Below, in pieces: positions 1 through 9,400 of a DNA stretch of 32,893 nucleotides. The stretch comes from a virus, in the IMG/VR virus record IMGVR_UViG_3300035698_008542, positions 1-32,893 of that record, one strand, 5' to 3'. The notes beneath the pieces are model-generated. The model had not been told where the DNA came from, ran no database searches, and saw only the letters and a list, made by a program, of their open reading frames with translations. The position numbers were made by a program, and so were the translations under genes. How positions within the stretch are numbered: the stretch's first letter is position 1; every line of letters begins with the position of its first letter.

Positions 1-1017
1 CTATATTGGTCTGAAACCATAGAGATATATAGACAGATTGATGAGATCAAAAGAAAAATATATGGTAGTGCTGCTCAAGGTGGTGGTGAAACCAAAGAAG
101 GATGGACAGTTGAAAAGACTGCTGAAGTAGTTGGTAAATCAAAGAGTACTGTATCTAGGCAGATTCATTTCGCTGATCTTCTTAATAAAAGACCTGAACT
201 AAGAGAGATGGTAAAAGGAAAACCACTTGGCCCCGCAATTAAGATTATTGATCAACACATCAAGAATGAGAAATTTGTTGAGAAACAAAAAAAACATCTT
301 GTAAAGTTGTCAACAGAACTAAAACTTGGTAATTCTCTTAATCTAATTAAGGATATTCTTAATGATTCTGTTGATCTTATAATAACAGACCCACCATTTG
401 GGAATCAGACTATCTTTGAGAATGAAGGTAAATCAATTGGAGTCTCAAAGAGCTATACTTCAACTCTTTCTAAGTCAGACAACATGGATTTAAAAAGTGT
501 TACTAAGTTATATAAGGAAATAATTCCAGAATTCTTTAGAGTGTTGAAACCTTCGTCTCATATTTATATCTTTCATGACCATTGTTTATATGGACTTCTT
601 CATGACTCAATGATAGAAGCAGGATTTTTAGTTGGATCAGCTCCTCTTATTTGGGATAAGAAGAAAACATCTTCGCCATTCTTAGGGTATGAGTATGCTC
701 CTTGTTATGAACCAATTATATTTGCACATAAACCTCCAAGAGAAAAGAGACTCAAAAATAGTGAGAAACAAATACTTTCTTACAAAACTATTCATGCATC
801 AAAGAAGTACCATCCTTTCCAGAAACCACATGATTTGTTATGTTTTCTTGTTGATCAGTCCTCTAGGGCTGGTGAAATTGTACTTGATCCATTTGCCGGA
901 AGTGCTTCTACTCTAATAGCTGCGAGGGAATCTAAACGTGGGTATATAGGATTTGAACTAGACAAGACTAATTATACTAATGCTCAAAGGCATTTACTTG
1001 ATTCAATAAAGAAATGA
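1..1017 (+). CDS. ParB/HTH-DNA methyltransferase fusion (5' partial)
   Basis: The frame is open from the first base, so the start lies outside the window; 338 residues are visible. The N-terminal part (about residues 37-65) contains WTVEKTAEVVGKSKSTVSRQ, a helix-turn-helix like that of ParB/KorB-type proteins. The C-terminal part is a beta-class DNA methyltransferase: catalytic DPPF at about residue 130 and the SAM-binding DPFAGSAST at about 296, in the order IV then I expected for that class. It would methylate adenine N6 or cytosine N4; the target cannot be read from sequence. ParB-like plus methylase fusions are known in phages, where they are thought to protect or mark phage DNA. Its TGA stop forms the first three bases of a palindromic repeat, and the ligase gene follows. 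The first internal ATG is at 208, but it lies after the HTH and is unlikely to be the true start. The family is clear; the specificity is unknown. Confidence 0.88.
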   Translation, partial: LYWSETIEIYRQIDEIKRKIYGSAAQGGGETKEGWTVEKTAEVVGKSKSTVSRQIHFADLLNKRPELREMVKGKPLGPAIKIIDQHIKNEKFVEKQKKHLVKLSTELKLGNSLNLIKDILNDSVDLIITDPPFGNQTIFENEGKSIGVSKSYTSTLSKSDNMDLKSVTKLYKEIIPEFFRVLKPSSHIYIFHDHCLYGLLHDSMIEAGFLVGSAPLIWDKKKTSSPFLGYEYAPCYEPIIFAHKPPREKRLKNSEKQILSYKTIHASKKYHPFQKPHDLLCFLVDQSSRAGEIVLDPFAGSASTLIAARESKRGYIGFELDKTNYTNAQRHLLDSIKK

Positions 1018-1039
1018 TAATCCCATTATAGGATTATGA
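1015..1039 (+). repeat. Palindromic junction repeat, copy 1
   Basis: A 25-base imperfect inverted repeat, TGATAATC-N9-GATTATGA, with arms matching at 7 of 8 positions. It starts on the stop codon of the methyltransferase and ends 5 bases before an AGAAAGG Shine-Dalgarno site that precedes the ligase. Two related copies lie at 14155-14179 and 29627-29651, both also between a gene end and the next Shine-Dalgarno. Confidence 0.75.
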
Positions 1040-1057
1040 TTAGAAAGGATTTGAGAG

Positions 1058-1834
1058 ATGATTAAACCAATGCTTGCACACACATATGACAAAGGTAAGA
1101 ATGCTACTAAAATCAAGTTCCCTTGTTATGTCCAGCCTAAGATTGATGGAGTTAGAATGATTTGGGATGGTACTGAGTTCTATTCCAGAACTGGAAAACC
1201 TTTGTCTATTTCTAATCTTATGAAAAGTGAACTCATTACATACTTCTCTCATATCTCATTAGATGGAGAGCTTACTATTCCTGGCTATTCATTTGACTTG
1301 GTATCTGGTACAGTAAGAAGGATTGGAGTAACAGATAATAGACTTAGGTTTAATATCTTTGATATAATTGAAAAGTATTCTCAACAAACAAGACTTCAAA
1401 AACTTAGAGACATCTTTAAAATTAAAAACTTTGAAACATTAAATCTAGTTCCGACAAGGATAGTAGCATTCAGAGATGAGTTCAAAACACTTCTTAGTCA
1501 ATACACAGAAGCTGGATATGAAGGTATCATCATTAGGAATATAAATGGATTATATGAAGAAAAACGTTCCTTCAATTTACAAAAACTAAAGCCTTGGTTT
1601 TATCTTGATGTTACTGTTGTAGGTCAAATACCTGGTAAAGGAAAACATTTAGGTAAGATGGGTGCACTTCTTTTATATCATAATAATAAATATATCGGAG
1701 ACGTTGGCACAGGTTTTAGTGATAAAGAAAGAACTTGCTATAAGGATAATCAACCACGTTTTATTAAGATTAAGTATCAAGAGAAAACAATTGACGACAA
1801 ATTAAGATTTCCAGTTTTTATAGAGGAGCTATAA
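1058..1834 (+). CDS. ATP-dependent DNA ligase
   Basis: A 258-residue single-polypeptide ligase of the small phage type. It seals nicks in DNA through a lysyl-AMP intermediate. Motif I is QPKIDG with the nucleophile Lys28. Further motifs are SLDGEL (motif III, about residue 67), EGIIIR (motif IV, about 155) and LQKLKPW (motif V, about 172). A short OB-fold-sized tail follows (KGKHLGKMGALL onwards). There is no BRCT or zinc finger, as expected for an ATP-dependent viral enzyme. The ATG at 1058 has an upstream AGAAAGGATTTGAG and leaves a complete N-terminus (KPMLAHTYD) before motif I. The polymerase gene begins 2 bases after the stop, so the two are probably co-transcribed and act together in replication or repair of phage DNA. 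Confidence 0.95.
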   Translation: MIKPMLAHTYDKGKNATKIKFPCYVQPKIDGVRMIWDGTEFYSRTGKPLSISNLMKSELITYFSHISLDGELTIPGYSFDLVSGTVRRIGVTDNRLRFNIFDIIEKYSQQTRLQKLRDIFKIKNFETLNLVPTRIVAFRDEFKTLLSQYTEAGYEGIIIRNINGLYEEKRSFNLQKLKPWFYLDVTVVGQIPGKGKHLGKMGALLLYHNNKYIGDVGTGFSDKERTCYKDNQPRFIKIKYQEKTIDDKLRFPVFIEEL

Positions 1835-1836
1835 AA

Positions 1837-4098
1837 ATGAAAGATATCTTAATAATAGCCTCGTATCCAAGTAAATCAGAAACACAAACAGGTCAGTCAT
1901 TCAATGGTTCCTTCGGCCATCTTCTTAATGACATGCTAATTAGTGCCGGTGCTGATACACGAAGAATTAATTTCAAATACCTACACCCAGAACCTAATCT
2001 ACATCGAGGTAAACTAATACCAGATGATGCCAATATATTGAAGATGAAAGAGTATATCACAATCCACAAGCCGAAGATAACAATTCTTCTTGGTGAGCAT
2101 GTGATGAACTCTATGATTCAAAAAAAGAATATAGATAAACATAGAGGATCAATTTACTATGTCGAAGGAGAAGGTAAGTATATTTCAACGATTGATCCAC
2201 AGATTGTAATGAAACTTTATATTCAACGAGCTATTGTTGAACTAGATTTTAAGAAAGCATTAAAGGAAAGTTTTTCGTATGAGTTCAAAGAACCTGAAAT
2301 CAATTTCATAATCCGACCTAGTTATGAAACAACTATGACCTTTCTAAAAAAAGATCATACTCTTCTAGCTTTTGATATAGAAACTACTGAGAAGAATGTT
2401 AGATGTATTGGATTTAGTGATTCAGTAGGACATGCAATCTGTATTCCATTCATCTCTAAGAATCAAATATCTCCTGGGACATCCACCTTGTTCAACCTAG
2501 ATACCATTGGAGGTATCGGTTCTTACTGGTCTTTTGAAGAAGAGAAAGCAATCCTTATAGAGTTGGATAGAATTTTTCGTGACAAAAATATAGGAAAAAT
2601 AGCACAGAATTATCCATTTGATTCTACTGTTCTCGCAAGAGAGTTTGGATTTCATATCAATAATTTGTACATGGATACGATGGTAGCTATGCATTGTTGC
2701 TACTGTGAGCTACCAAAGTCTCTTGACTTTCTCACATCAATCTTTACTAATTATGCTTACTATGCAGATCATGAAACTTCTAATGATGAAAGTGAATGGG
2801 TATATAATTGTTATGACTGTGCTGCTACCTTTGAAGTTCATCTTAGACTAAGAGAAGAAATGATTAACTTAAAGGTTGATACGTTCTATGAAGATCATGC
2901 TCAACCTGCAATGATAGCACTAACAAGAGCAGGAAATAGAGGTGTTCTTGTTGATATAGAAGCTAGGTCTATTATAAAAAAGAGAACCAAAGAAGAAGTT
3001 GTATTTATTATTCAGGAGATAAAAGATATAACTAGGATTGAATTGAATCCTAATTCGCCAAAACAAATGAAAGAATATTTATATAAGGATTTAAAACTAG
3101 CTGAACAAAAATCCAAAACAGGAGTTGTGTCTTGTGATAATGATTGTATCACACGCCTAAGATCAAAGTACCCAGTAAATGCACGCTTGTTTGATCTCAT
3201 TCTAGATTATAGAAAGAAAGTTAAGTTGATAGGGACTTATCTTGAAAATGAACTCAACGAACAAAACTATTATCTAACAAGTTATAATGCAACTGGAACT
3301 AAGACAGGTAGGATATCATCCTCTAAATTATTATTCGATGAGGGTGGGAACTTACAGAATATCCCACGAGGTAAGTTTAGAAGAATTTTCATCTCAAGAC
3401 CTGGAAAAACTTTTATTAAAGTTGATCTTGCTCAAGCCGAAGCTAGAGTTGTAGCCTATCTTGCAAAGGACTATAATCTCATCAAAAACTTTAACACAAA
3501 AGAATTTGATATCCATAAGTGGAATGCTTCTTTAATTGAAGGTGTTCCAACTGAATACATAACTAAGGAACAAAGAACAAATGCTAAACATTCTTTGCAT
3601 AGTGCTAATTATAGAGGTGGCCCTTATGCAGCTGTGAAGCACTCAGGCATTACATATAAAGAAGCTAATAGAGCACAGAGTGAGTGGAAGAAAGCTAGTC
3701 CTCTTATAATGAAATGGTGGACTTTTGTTGAAGAAGAAGTTATAAGAACTAGAAAACAGGTGTCACCTTTTGGTCGATTAAGGATTCACTTCGGTAGGTT
3801 AGATATGATGTTGTTTAGAAGTGCAACAGCACAACTACCACAATCTACAATTGGAGACCAGATCAACAGAGCATTCTTTCAATTAGATAATGAACTTCCA
3901 AGTGGATGTTATCCTCTTCTTCAAGTCCATGATGAAATTGTATCAGAGGTTGATGATGACAAGGTTGAGGTATGTATCCCGATTATAAAAAAGTGGATGG
4001 AATATCCTATCCATTTTTATGGAATGGATGAACCCCTAATTATACCAGCCGATATAAGTGTTGGTAAGAACTGGTTTGACCAGAAGGAGATCTCATGA
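1837..4098 (+). CDS. Family A DNA polymerase with N-terminal UDG-like domain
   Basis: A 753-residue replicative polymerase. Residues 1 to about 145 resemble a family 4 uracil-DNA glycosylase (GQSFNGSFGHLLNDML, then KPKITILLGEHV and HRG), a fusion also described for the SPO1 polymerase group. The usual active-site GExPG and HPS segments are replaced by ASYPSKSE and IDPQ, so glycosylase activity is doubtful. A 3'-5' exonuclease follows (DIE at 180-182, QNYPFD near 257, YDCAATFE near 325). The polymerase domain carries motif A DLAQAEAR (Asp530, Glu535), motif B R580-N3-K584-N7-Y592 and motif C HDE at 698-700. The position equivalent to E. coli Phe762 or T7 Tyr526 is His588. The start has a strong AGAGGAGC site. 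The TGA stop overlaps the ATG of the next gene (ATGA). Confidence 0.95.
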   Translation: MKDILIIASYPSKSETQTGQSFNGSFGHLLNDMLISAGADTRRINFKYLHPEPNLHRGKLIPDDANILKMKEYITIHKPKITILLGEHVMNSMIQKKNIDKHRGSIYYVEGEGKYISTIDPQIVMKLYIQRAIVELDFKKALKESFSYEFKEPEINFIIRPSYETTMTFLKKDHTLLAFDIETTEKNVRCIGFSDSVGHAICIPFISKNQISPGTSTLFNLDTIGGIGSYWSFEEEKAILIELDRIFRDKNIGKIAQNYPFDSTVLAREFGFHINNLYMDTMVAMHCCYCELPKSLDFLTSIFTNYAYYADHETSNDESEWVYNCYDCAATFEVHLRLREEMINLKVDTFYEDHAQPAMIALTRAGNRGVLVDIEARSIIKKRTKEEVVFIIQEIKDITRIELNPNSPKQMKEYLYKDLKLAEQKSKTGVVSCDNDCITRLRSKYPVNARLFDLILDYRKKVKLIGTYLENELNEQNYYLTSYNATGTKTGRISSSKLLFDEGGNLQNIPRGKFRRIFISRPGKTFIKVDLAQAEARVVAYLAKDYNLIKNFNTKEFDIHKWNASLIEGVPTEYITKEQRTNAKHSLHSANYRGGPYAAVKHSGITYKEANRAQSEWKKASPLIMKWWTFVEEEVIRTRKQVSPFGRLRIHFGRLDMMLFRSATAQLPQSTIGDQINRAFFQLDNELPSGCYPLLQVHDEIVSEVDDDKVEVCIPIIKKWMEYPIHFYGMDEPLIIPADISVGKNWFDQKEIS

Positions 4099-4388
4099 AA
4101 GAGTTTATTCACGTAATGAAATATATTTAATCTTTATCTGTTACTACATCTATTGAAAAATATAGGTTATCAGATACCAATGAACAACTAGAACAATACA
4201 ACAAAGTAGGAACTGGTGTTGGTGTTCTAAATTATATTGTTGCTAATGGAACTGAAACAACTTATTACACAATGCCTATTATCAGACTAGATGGGCAGTG
4301 GGCTACACCAGAGCTCGAAGAAAATCGACAATTATTATTGGAAGTCTTTACTAAAATAAGAATAGTTTCAGTCAACAAGGAAGATTAA
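4095..4388 (+). pseudogene. Small unknown gene interrupted by an in-frame TAA
   Basis: The ATG at 4095 overlaps the polymerase stop (ATGA) and has an excellent AAGGAGATCTC Shine-Dalgarno, so initiation here is credible. After 11 codons (MKEFIHVMKYI) a TAA stands at 4128-4130. The same frame then stays open for another 85 codons to the TAA at 4386, giving ordinary protein-like sequence (for example TTSIEKYRLSDTNEQLEQYN and IIRLDGQWATPELEENRQLL). No good restart codon with its own ribosome site lies just after the stop. Restored, it would be a 97-residue soluble protein of unknown function, ending 1 base before the next ATG. It could be a nonsense mutation, a sequencing error, or a suppressed stop; I cannot choose between these from sequence. 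Confidence 0.7.
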
Positions 4389-4389
4389 A

Positions 4390-5589
4390 ATGAAGAGTAA
4401 TTTTTTGTTAAACTATGTTGAGTTAAACAAGGGGACTGAAATACCAGAATCATTTGCAATATGGTGTGGTATTGCAGGTATTTCAGCCATGCTTGGAAGA
4501 AACGTATGGCTTGATATGGGTAACTACACCATCTTTCCTAATCTTTATATAGTTCTTGTAGCAAGTTCAGGTCACTGTCGAAAGTCGTCTGCAATAAAGT
4601 TGATAGAAAGACTCCTCACTTTAACTAAGCAAACTCCAAACCTTGTTGGTGATAAAATAACACCAGAAGCCTTAATCGAAGCATTGCAGATGGAAGAGAT
4701 TACTGAATCAAGACAGTTTCTAAAAAAGACATGTGGTGGTTATATCATAGTAGACGAACTTGCAAACTTTTTAAATAAGAAAACTTATGAGAACGGACTT
4801 GCTTCCTTATTAATTACATTGTTTGATTGTCCTGATACCTATTCTTATAGAACAAAATCAAGAGGTCAAGAAATTTTAAAAGACGTCTATTTTGGATTAC
4901 TCTCTGGTTCCACCATAGATTGGATTAGGAAAGCTATGCCTCAGGAAAGTATTGGTTCAGGTCTTACTTCAAGAATACTTTTTATCTATACAGATGCGAA
5001 AACAAAACCAGTATCACGTTGTACCTTAACATCAAAACAACTCCACATAAAAGAGAATATAGTTTCGATATTGGATCACATTTCTACATTAAAAGGTGAA
5101 GTGTTTGTAGAAGAGGATGCATGGGAACTGTATGATTCAATCTATCTACAACTATATCATGAATCACCATTTTATAACAACCCATTACTTCGTGGTTATG
5201 CTTCTAGACGACATGCTCATCTCCTCTCTGTTGCTATCTGTATTAGTGCATCAGAAATCAATGAATCAAAAAGACTTACTCTCTTAAAAAGACATGTACA
5301 AGCTGCTCATGATCTCTTAATAGACATAGAAAATAAAATGCCAGAAGTTCTTCAGCTTATTGCTAGTAATGACAAGGGTGATACAAGACAAGAAGTTTAT
5401 GTAAGAATTAAGCAATGTAAAAAAATTACGAAACGAGAGTTGCTTAAAGCATTCTCACATAAACTTGATAGTGTTGAATTGGATTCAATCATAACTACTC
5501 TAACAGAAGCTGATCAAATTCAAACAACTGCTTCTAATATTGGTATTTCTTACAGTTTAAAAAAGTCTATTATCGACAAGATTTTTTAA
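4390..5589 (+). CDS. DUF3987-like phage ATPase (putative helicase/primase-helicase component)
   Basis: A 399-residue P-loop-type protein. The nucleotide-binding loop reads ASSGHCRKSS (Lys65, Ser66), where Arg replaces the last glycine of the canonical Walker A. The RKS form is familiar to me from phage proteins annotated DUF3987 or helicase-like. Walker B is YIIVDEL with Asp122-Glu123. A later SGSTIDWIRKAMPQESIGSGLTSR (about 177-200) looks like a sensor or arginine-finger segment. The C-terminal 100 residues look like a winged helix (TRQEVYVRIKQ...ITKRELLKAF). It follows polymerase and ligase, so a role in DNA replication is the natural inference. No primase catalytic domain is visible, so primase activity is not claimed. 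AAGGA precedes the start. Its 3' end overlaps the convergent gene by 33 bases. Confidence 0.7.
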   Translation: MKSNFLLNYVELNKGTEIPESFAIWCGIAGISAMLGRNVWLDMGNYTIFPNLYIVLVASSGHCRKSSAIKLIERLLTLTKQTPNLVGDKITPEALIEALQMEEITESRQFLKKTCGGYIIVDELANFLNKKTYENGLASLLITLFDCPDTYSYRTKSRGQEILKDVYFGLLSGSTIDWIRKAMPQESIGSGLTSRILFIYTDAKTKPVSRCTLTSKQLHIKENIVSILDHISTLKGEVFVEEDAWELYDSIYLQLYHESPFYNNPLLRGYASRRHAHLLSVAICISASEINESKRLTLLKRHVQAAHDLLIDIENKMPEVLQLIASNDKGDTRQEVYVRIKQCKKITKRELLKAFSHKLDSVELDSIITTLTEADQIQTTASNIGISYSLKKSIIDKIF

Positions 5590-6447
5590 TTGAAGTAAGT
5601 GCCAAGTTTGTGATACAACAGAAACAAGATCAGTTCTACATTGTTTATCTTTTAGGTCAATAGAATTTAATGTCTTTATTGATCTTCGACAAGCATCTGT
5701 TAAACTTTTAGCCCATGACGTAGCAACCCCGATTAAATTTCCATCTGAGTAATAACTCTTTCTATAATCTCTGGTCTCATAAGGATGAAAATGTTTAAGC
5801 ACACTCTTTGAAGGATTCCCATAAAAGCACCTATCAGATGTATCCTTTGAAAATGGGAATGGACTTTGTGATAACACTAAACTTGTTACCCATGATTCTT
5901 GAAGATTAAGAGTTTCACCAAGTACAAAATCAGAAAGACTCTTTATCAATCCTTCTAATAGAGCAAATACTCCAAAGCATGGAACTCCAAGATATATGTT
6001 AGATACTGAATAACCTGTTTCTTCTAATGAACAAGCAAAGGTTACAAATCCATTGTAGGAAGATAGACTCTTCATTTGAAGAAGGTTAGTAAAAAGTTTA
6101 TCATACATATCTGTATGTATATACCTAGCAGCAAATCCAGTCTCACATACTACACCTAGGTTATCATTCATTAAAGTTAAAAGAGGGATTCCAATAATAG
6201 TTTGTGTTCTCCATTCCCCATCAAACCATTTGATTACATAGAAATCTTCTTTCTGACTTTTGTTTAATTGAAATCCTAGTGCTTCTACTAAAACTCTTGG
6301 ATAAACAGAGAGACCACAAAAGATAGAATGTTCAGTTTTAGTTGAAGAGAAAAGAATATCTTCATCTTTGTCGGTGAACAAATCTCCATCACTATTAAGT
6401 TTTTTACTAAGCATTTCTGCAACTATACCATCTAATTTAATTTTCAT
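5557..6447 (-). CDS. Degenerate GARS/ATP-grasp-like protein
   Basis: A 296-residue protein at the far end of the leftward late block. I see an order of segments resembling phosphoribosylamine-glycine ligase. These are EALGFQL..WFDGEWRTQ (ATP-grasp strand pair) and DNLGVVCETGF (compare GD.G..TG in GARS). Then come YNGFVTFAC, then IYLGVPCFGVFALLEGL (compare the E.N.RFGDPE segment), SLVLSQSPFPF (compare V.LAS.GYP) and NLIGVATSWAKSLTDACRRS with CRTDLV (compare RVL.V.A.G.TL.EA and R.DIG). The acidic and Asn/Arg metal-binding residues of the RFGDPE segment are missing, so catalysis is doubtful. The match is from memory and weak residue by residue. AGAAAGAG precedes the ATG. The location after the internal virion protein suggests a late-expressed or virion-associated role, but that is inference. 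Confidence 0.45.
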   Translation of the reverse strand: MKIKLDGIVAEMLSKKLNSDGDLFTDKDEDILFSSTKTEHSIFCGLSVYPRVLVEALGFQLNKSQKEDFYVIKWFDGEWRTQTIIGIPLLTLMNDNLGVVCETGFAARYIHTDMYDKLFTNLLQMKSLSSYNGFVTFACSLEETGYSVSNIYLGVPCFGVFALLEGLIKSLSDFVLGETLNLQESWVTSLVLSQSPFPFSKDTSDRCFYGNPSKSVLKHFHPYETRDYRKSYYSDGNLIGVATSWAKSLTDACRRSIKTLNSIDLKDKQCRTDLVSVVSQTWHLLQLKNLVDNRLF

Positions 6448-6452
6448 AATAA

Positions 6453-9400
6453 TTATCTCTTTCTAACTAATTCATTCAATAACATTTCGTAGTTTCTATC
6501 TAGCTGGAGAAGTTTATCTTGTTCATTTTGTGATAATGTTCTTAGATAAGCATCTCTATTTTCTCTTAGAACAATAAGAGGTCTACTCCTTTTGAGGACA
6601 TTCTTAAAGTGATGTCTTTCTTTTTCTGAATCTCCAAATTCTTTATAATAAGCAAGTGTTGCATCTATTGCTGCTTCAACATCACCTTTCTGTAATGCTT
6701 GGCGTACATAATAAAACTTAGGACTAACTCTATATTCACCAAAATTATCTCTTTCTTTTCGTAGACCACTCTTCTCCATCCATTTAAATTGATTTGATCT
6801 AAATTGAAATGTATCACCAAAGCTTGGATATAAAACTTTATTATACCATTTTAACAAAGTTCTCCAAGCACCAATATGTCGTGTTGACGTTTTAAGTGCT
6901 TGTGTTGAGAGATCAAGTTTTCCATATTTACCAAGTGGGTCATCACCATTTACTATCGAGTTTCCAGTGTTGTATACAAGAGTAAAAACATCAAGAAGTC
7001 CTTGTATTTTTGGTAACATACCAAGGAATACAGCTTCTGACGATGTGCTGTATGGATTTGAATAGAGTAACATTCTAGTTGTTGGGCCTAGGAATTGTGT
7101 TGCTATAAAACCATCGATCATCTTGTCTGCAAAGTCTTTATCATCCTTCGGAGGAGTCAACGTAATGGCTTGTCGAATTATAGTTACAAGCATACCTACT
7201 CCAGTATATTGACCTGCCGTTAAAAGAAGCTTCTGAGAAGCCCGTAGTAACCTTACAGGGCTGCCTCCTGCCTTTACATCCTTTACCCCATTTACAACTT
7301 CACTTACTAAGCTAACAGTAGCTCGAAGCGTACCTGTACCATAACTTTGGTATGGTAATAACTCGCGAAGAACTGGATTATTTGTAAGGTGTCCTTGCTT
7401 ATATCTTGGAGCAGTAATGAATTGTGTCTTAGCAACACCTTGTTGTATTATTTTAGATCTAGTTAATTTAGTCATTTGACCATTATTGATTTGCTCAACC
7501 TCAGTATTTAATAAATCAAATTCTTTGATAAGCCACTCATCTTTTGATGATATCCCATTCTTATTCCAACGCTCTGTCATATTAAAGAATGCCTCAGCTG
7601 TTAGGACATTATTCTTGTGAAGATTAATAGATAAGAGAGTAGCTCTGGTAGAAGCTTTTCTTACTGCTTGAGAGACTCTCTCCAAAGTAAAACCTCTATC
7701 TTTATCTGTTGGTGTATTTAATCTATCATAAGCTCCGAGTTTATATCCTCTTTCTTGAACTATATTCCAATGTAACATAGTGTTAACAACAGCTTTCGCG
7801 AAATCCTCATAGCCTGTAAACGTAGGGACGAGAGCAGCTGGTTGAAGTAAGTTAGGAATTGCAGCTTGGGATACATGACCAACACCTATCAATGACGTAA
7901 GAAAACGAACACCTCTTAGTGCTTTGTTCCTTCCAAGAGGTAAGTATGGAAGTCCTTGTGCGAGTTCGACAACTCTATCAAAAGAATTAAGATCACCACC
8001 TTCTTGATCAAATTGTTTCCTAAGAGTATTTATTTCACTTTCAGTATCAAGTTGAATTCTTTCTTGCATCGCAATGATAAGTTCTTCAGCACTATGACTT
8101 CTTTCAAATCCACCAAGTTTCTTAGCTATTGCTCTAAGTTTTGTTATATCTTTTTTTGAAACAGAATCGAAGTCAGTAAAAGCTAGAATATTCTTTAGGA
8201 ACTTATCTCTAGTTGTTCCAATTTTAATCCCTTCATCTTTTGCAAACTGTCTTAACTCATGTACCTTTTTCTTAATCAAAATAGATGGATTATATCCATA
8301 AAGAACAAGCTCTTTTACAAGTCCAATCTTTGTTGAATCAGGAGTTACACCTAAGATTTTTGCCATACTTCTGATGCGTGCCATTAGTCCTTCATTAGTT
8401 AAAAGGTCTTGTCCAAATTGTTGTACAAAAGCAATCCGTATAGATTGTATTCGTATAGCTGCTTGAATAAGATTATAAGGATCAGTCTTAAGAATTGACC
8501 TCTCTTTTTTATTTACTTTTATAACATCAACCATATGTGGAATCTTTCTAGTGAATTCCAACATATTAGCTTTCCTTTTAATAAGACCACTATTTAATCT
8601 ATTAACAGCATCTCTTATTTCAAGTCCAGACATATTTGGATTAGCTTCTTGCAACCTCGTAATAAATTCATTATAATCTTTTGAATCCTTATGACGAAGA
8701 ACCCAAAAACCATATTCAGTAAAATTACGCATAAGTCTCGGTTCTTTAGATCTGGAAAATGGAAGTATCTCACCTGATGAAGTCCTCCTTAATATGTTGG
8801 CAGCTTCTGCTTCAAGTCCTAGCTCGTCATTAATTTTAATTGCAAACTTAACATAGTTTTTAATCCTATCATTAGGAATTATAATATCTTTTGGATTTTC
8901 AAGTGCTTGTCTAAAATTAGTATTACGTCCATTATTACGCATCATCCATTGGGTATCAGCCTTAGTTAATTTTTTATACTCTCTATGAAGTTCTAAGTTT
9001 AATTCAGCAGACATGAGTCGATGAAGTGCATCCGCTTGTGCAAGTTTAATAAGAGTTTTACGTCCACTCTTAAATCTAGTAAGGTGTGTTGAAAAATCAA
9101 TAATAGAACCTAAAGAATCAGTCATTCGCTCAAACCAATTAAGAGTTTTAACATCAATTGTTTTCTCTGATTCCTCTTGAGCTTCATCTTTTAAATCTTT
9201 ATGAGAAGTTTCTTCCTGAGCATACTCTGGTTGCTTCTTAGCTTTCTGCTCCTCTTTTTGTACAAGAACTTCTTCACCTCTAGTCTCGATAAACTTTTGG
9301 AACTGATCAAAAGAAACACCTTCACCCTTAGCAACTTGTTGTTGTAGGTCAAGAAAAGCAAATTGATCACCAACAAATGTAGCTAATTTATCTTGCTGTT

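Noticed and set aside
208-1017. Methyltransferase starting at the ATG at 208
   Set aside because: The frame is open to the window edge and contains a clear helix-turn-helix before this Met. No strong ribosome site precedes 208.
5559-5587. Possible bidirectional terminator between A-run and T-run at the convergent junction
   Set aside because: The stem has only a 3-base GTC/GAC core and an imperfect A/T extension; too weak to call.
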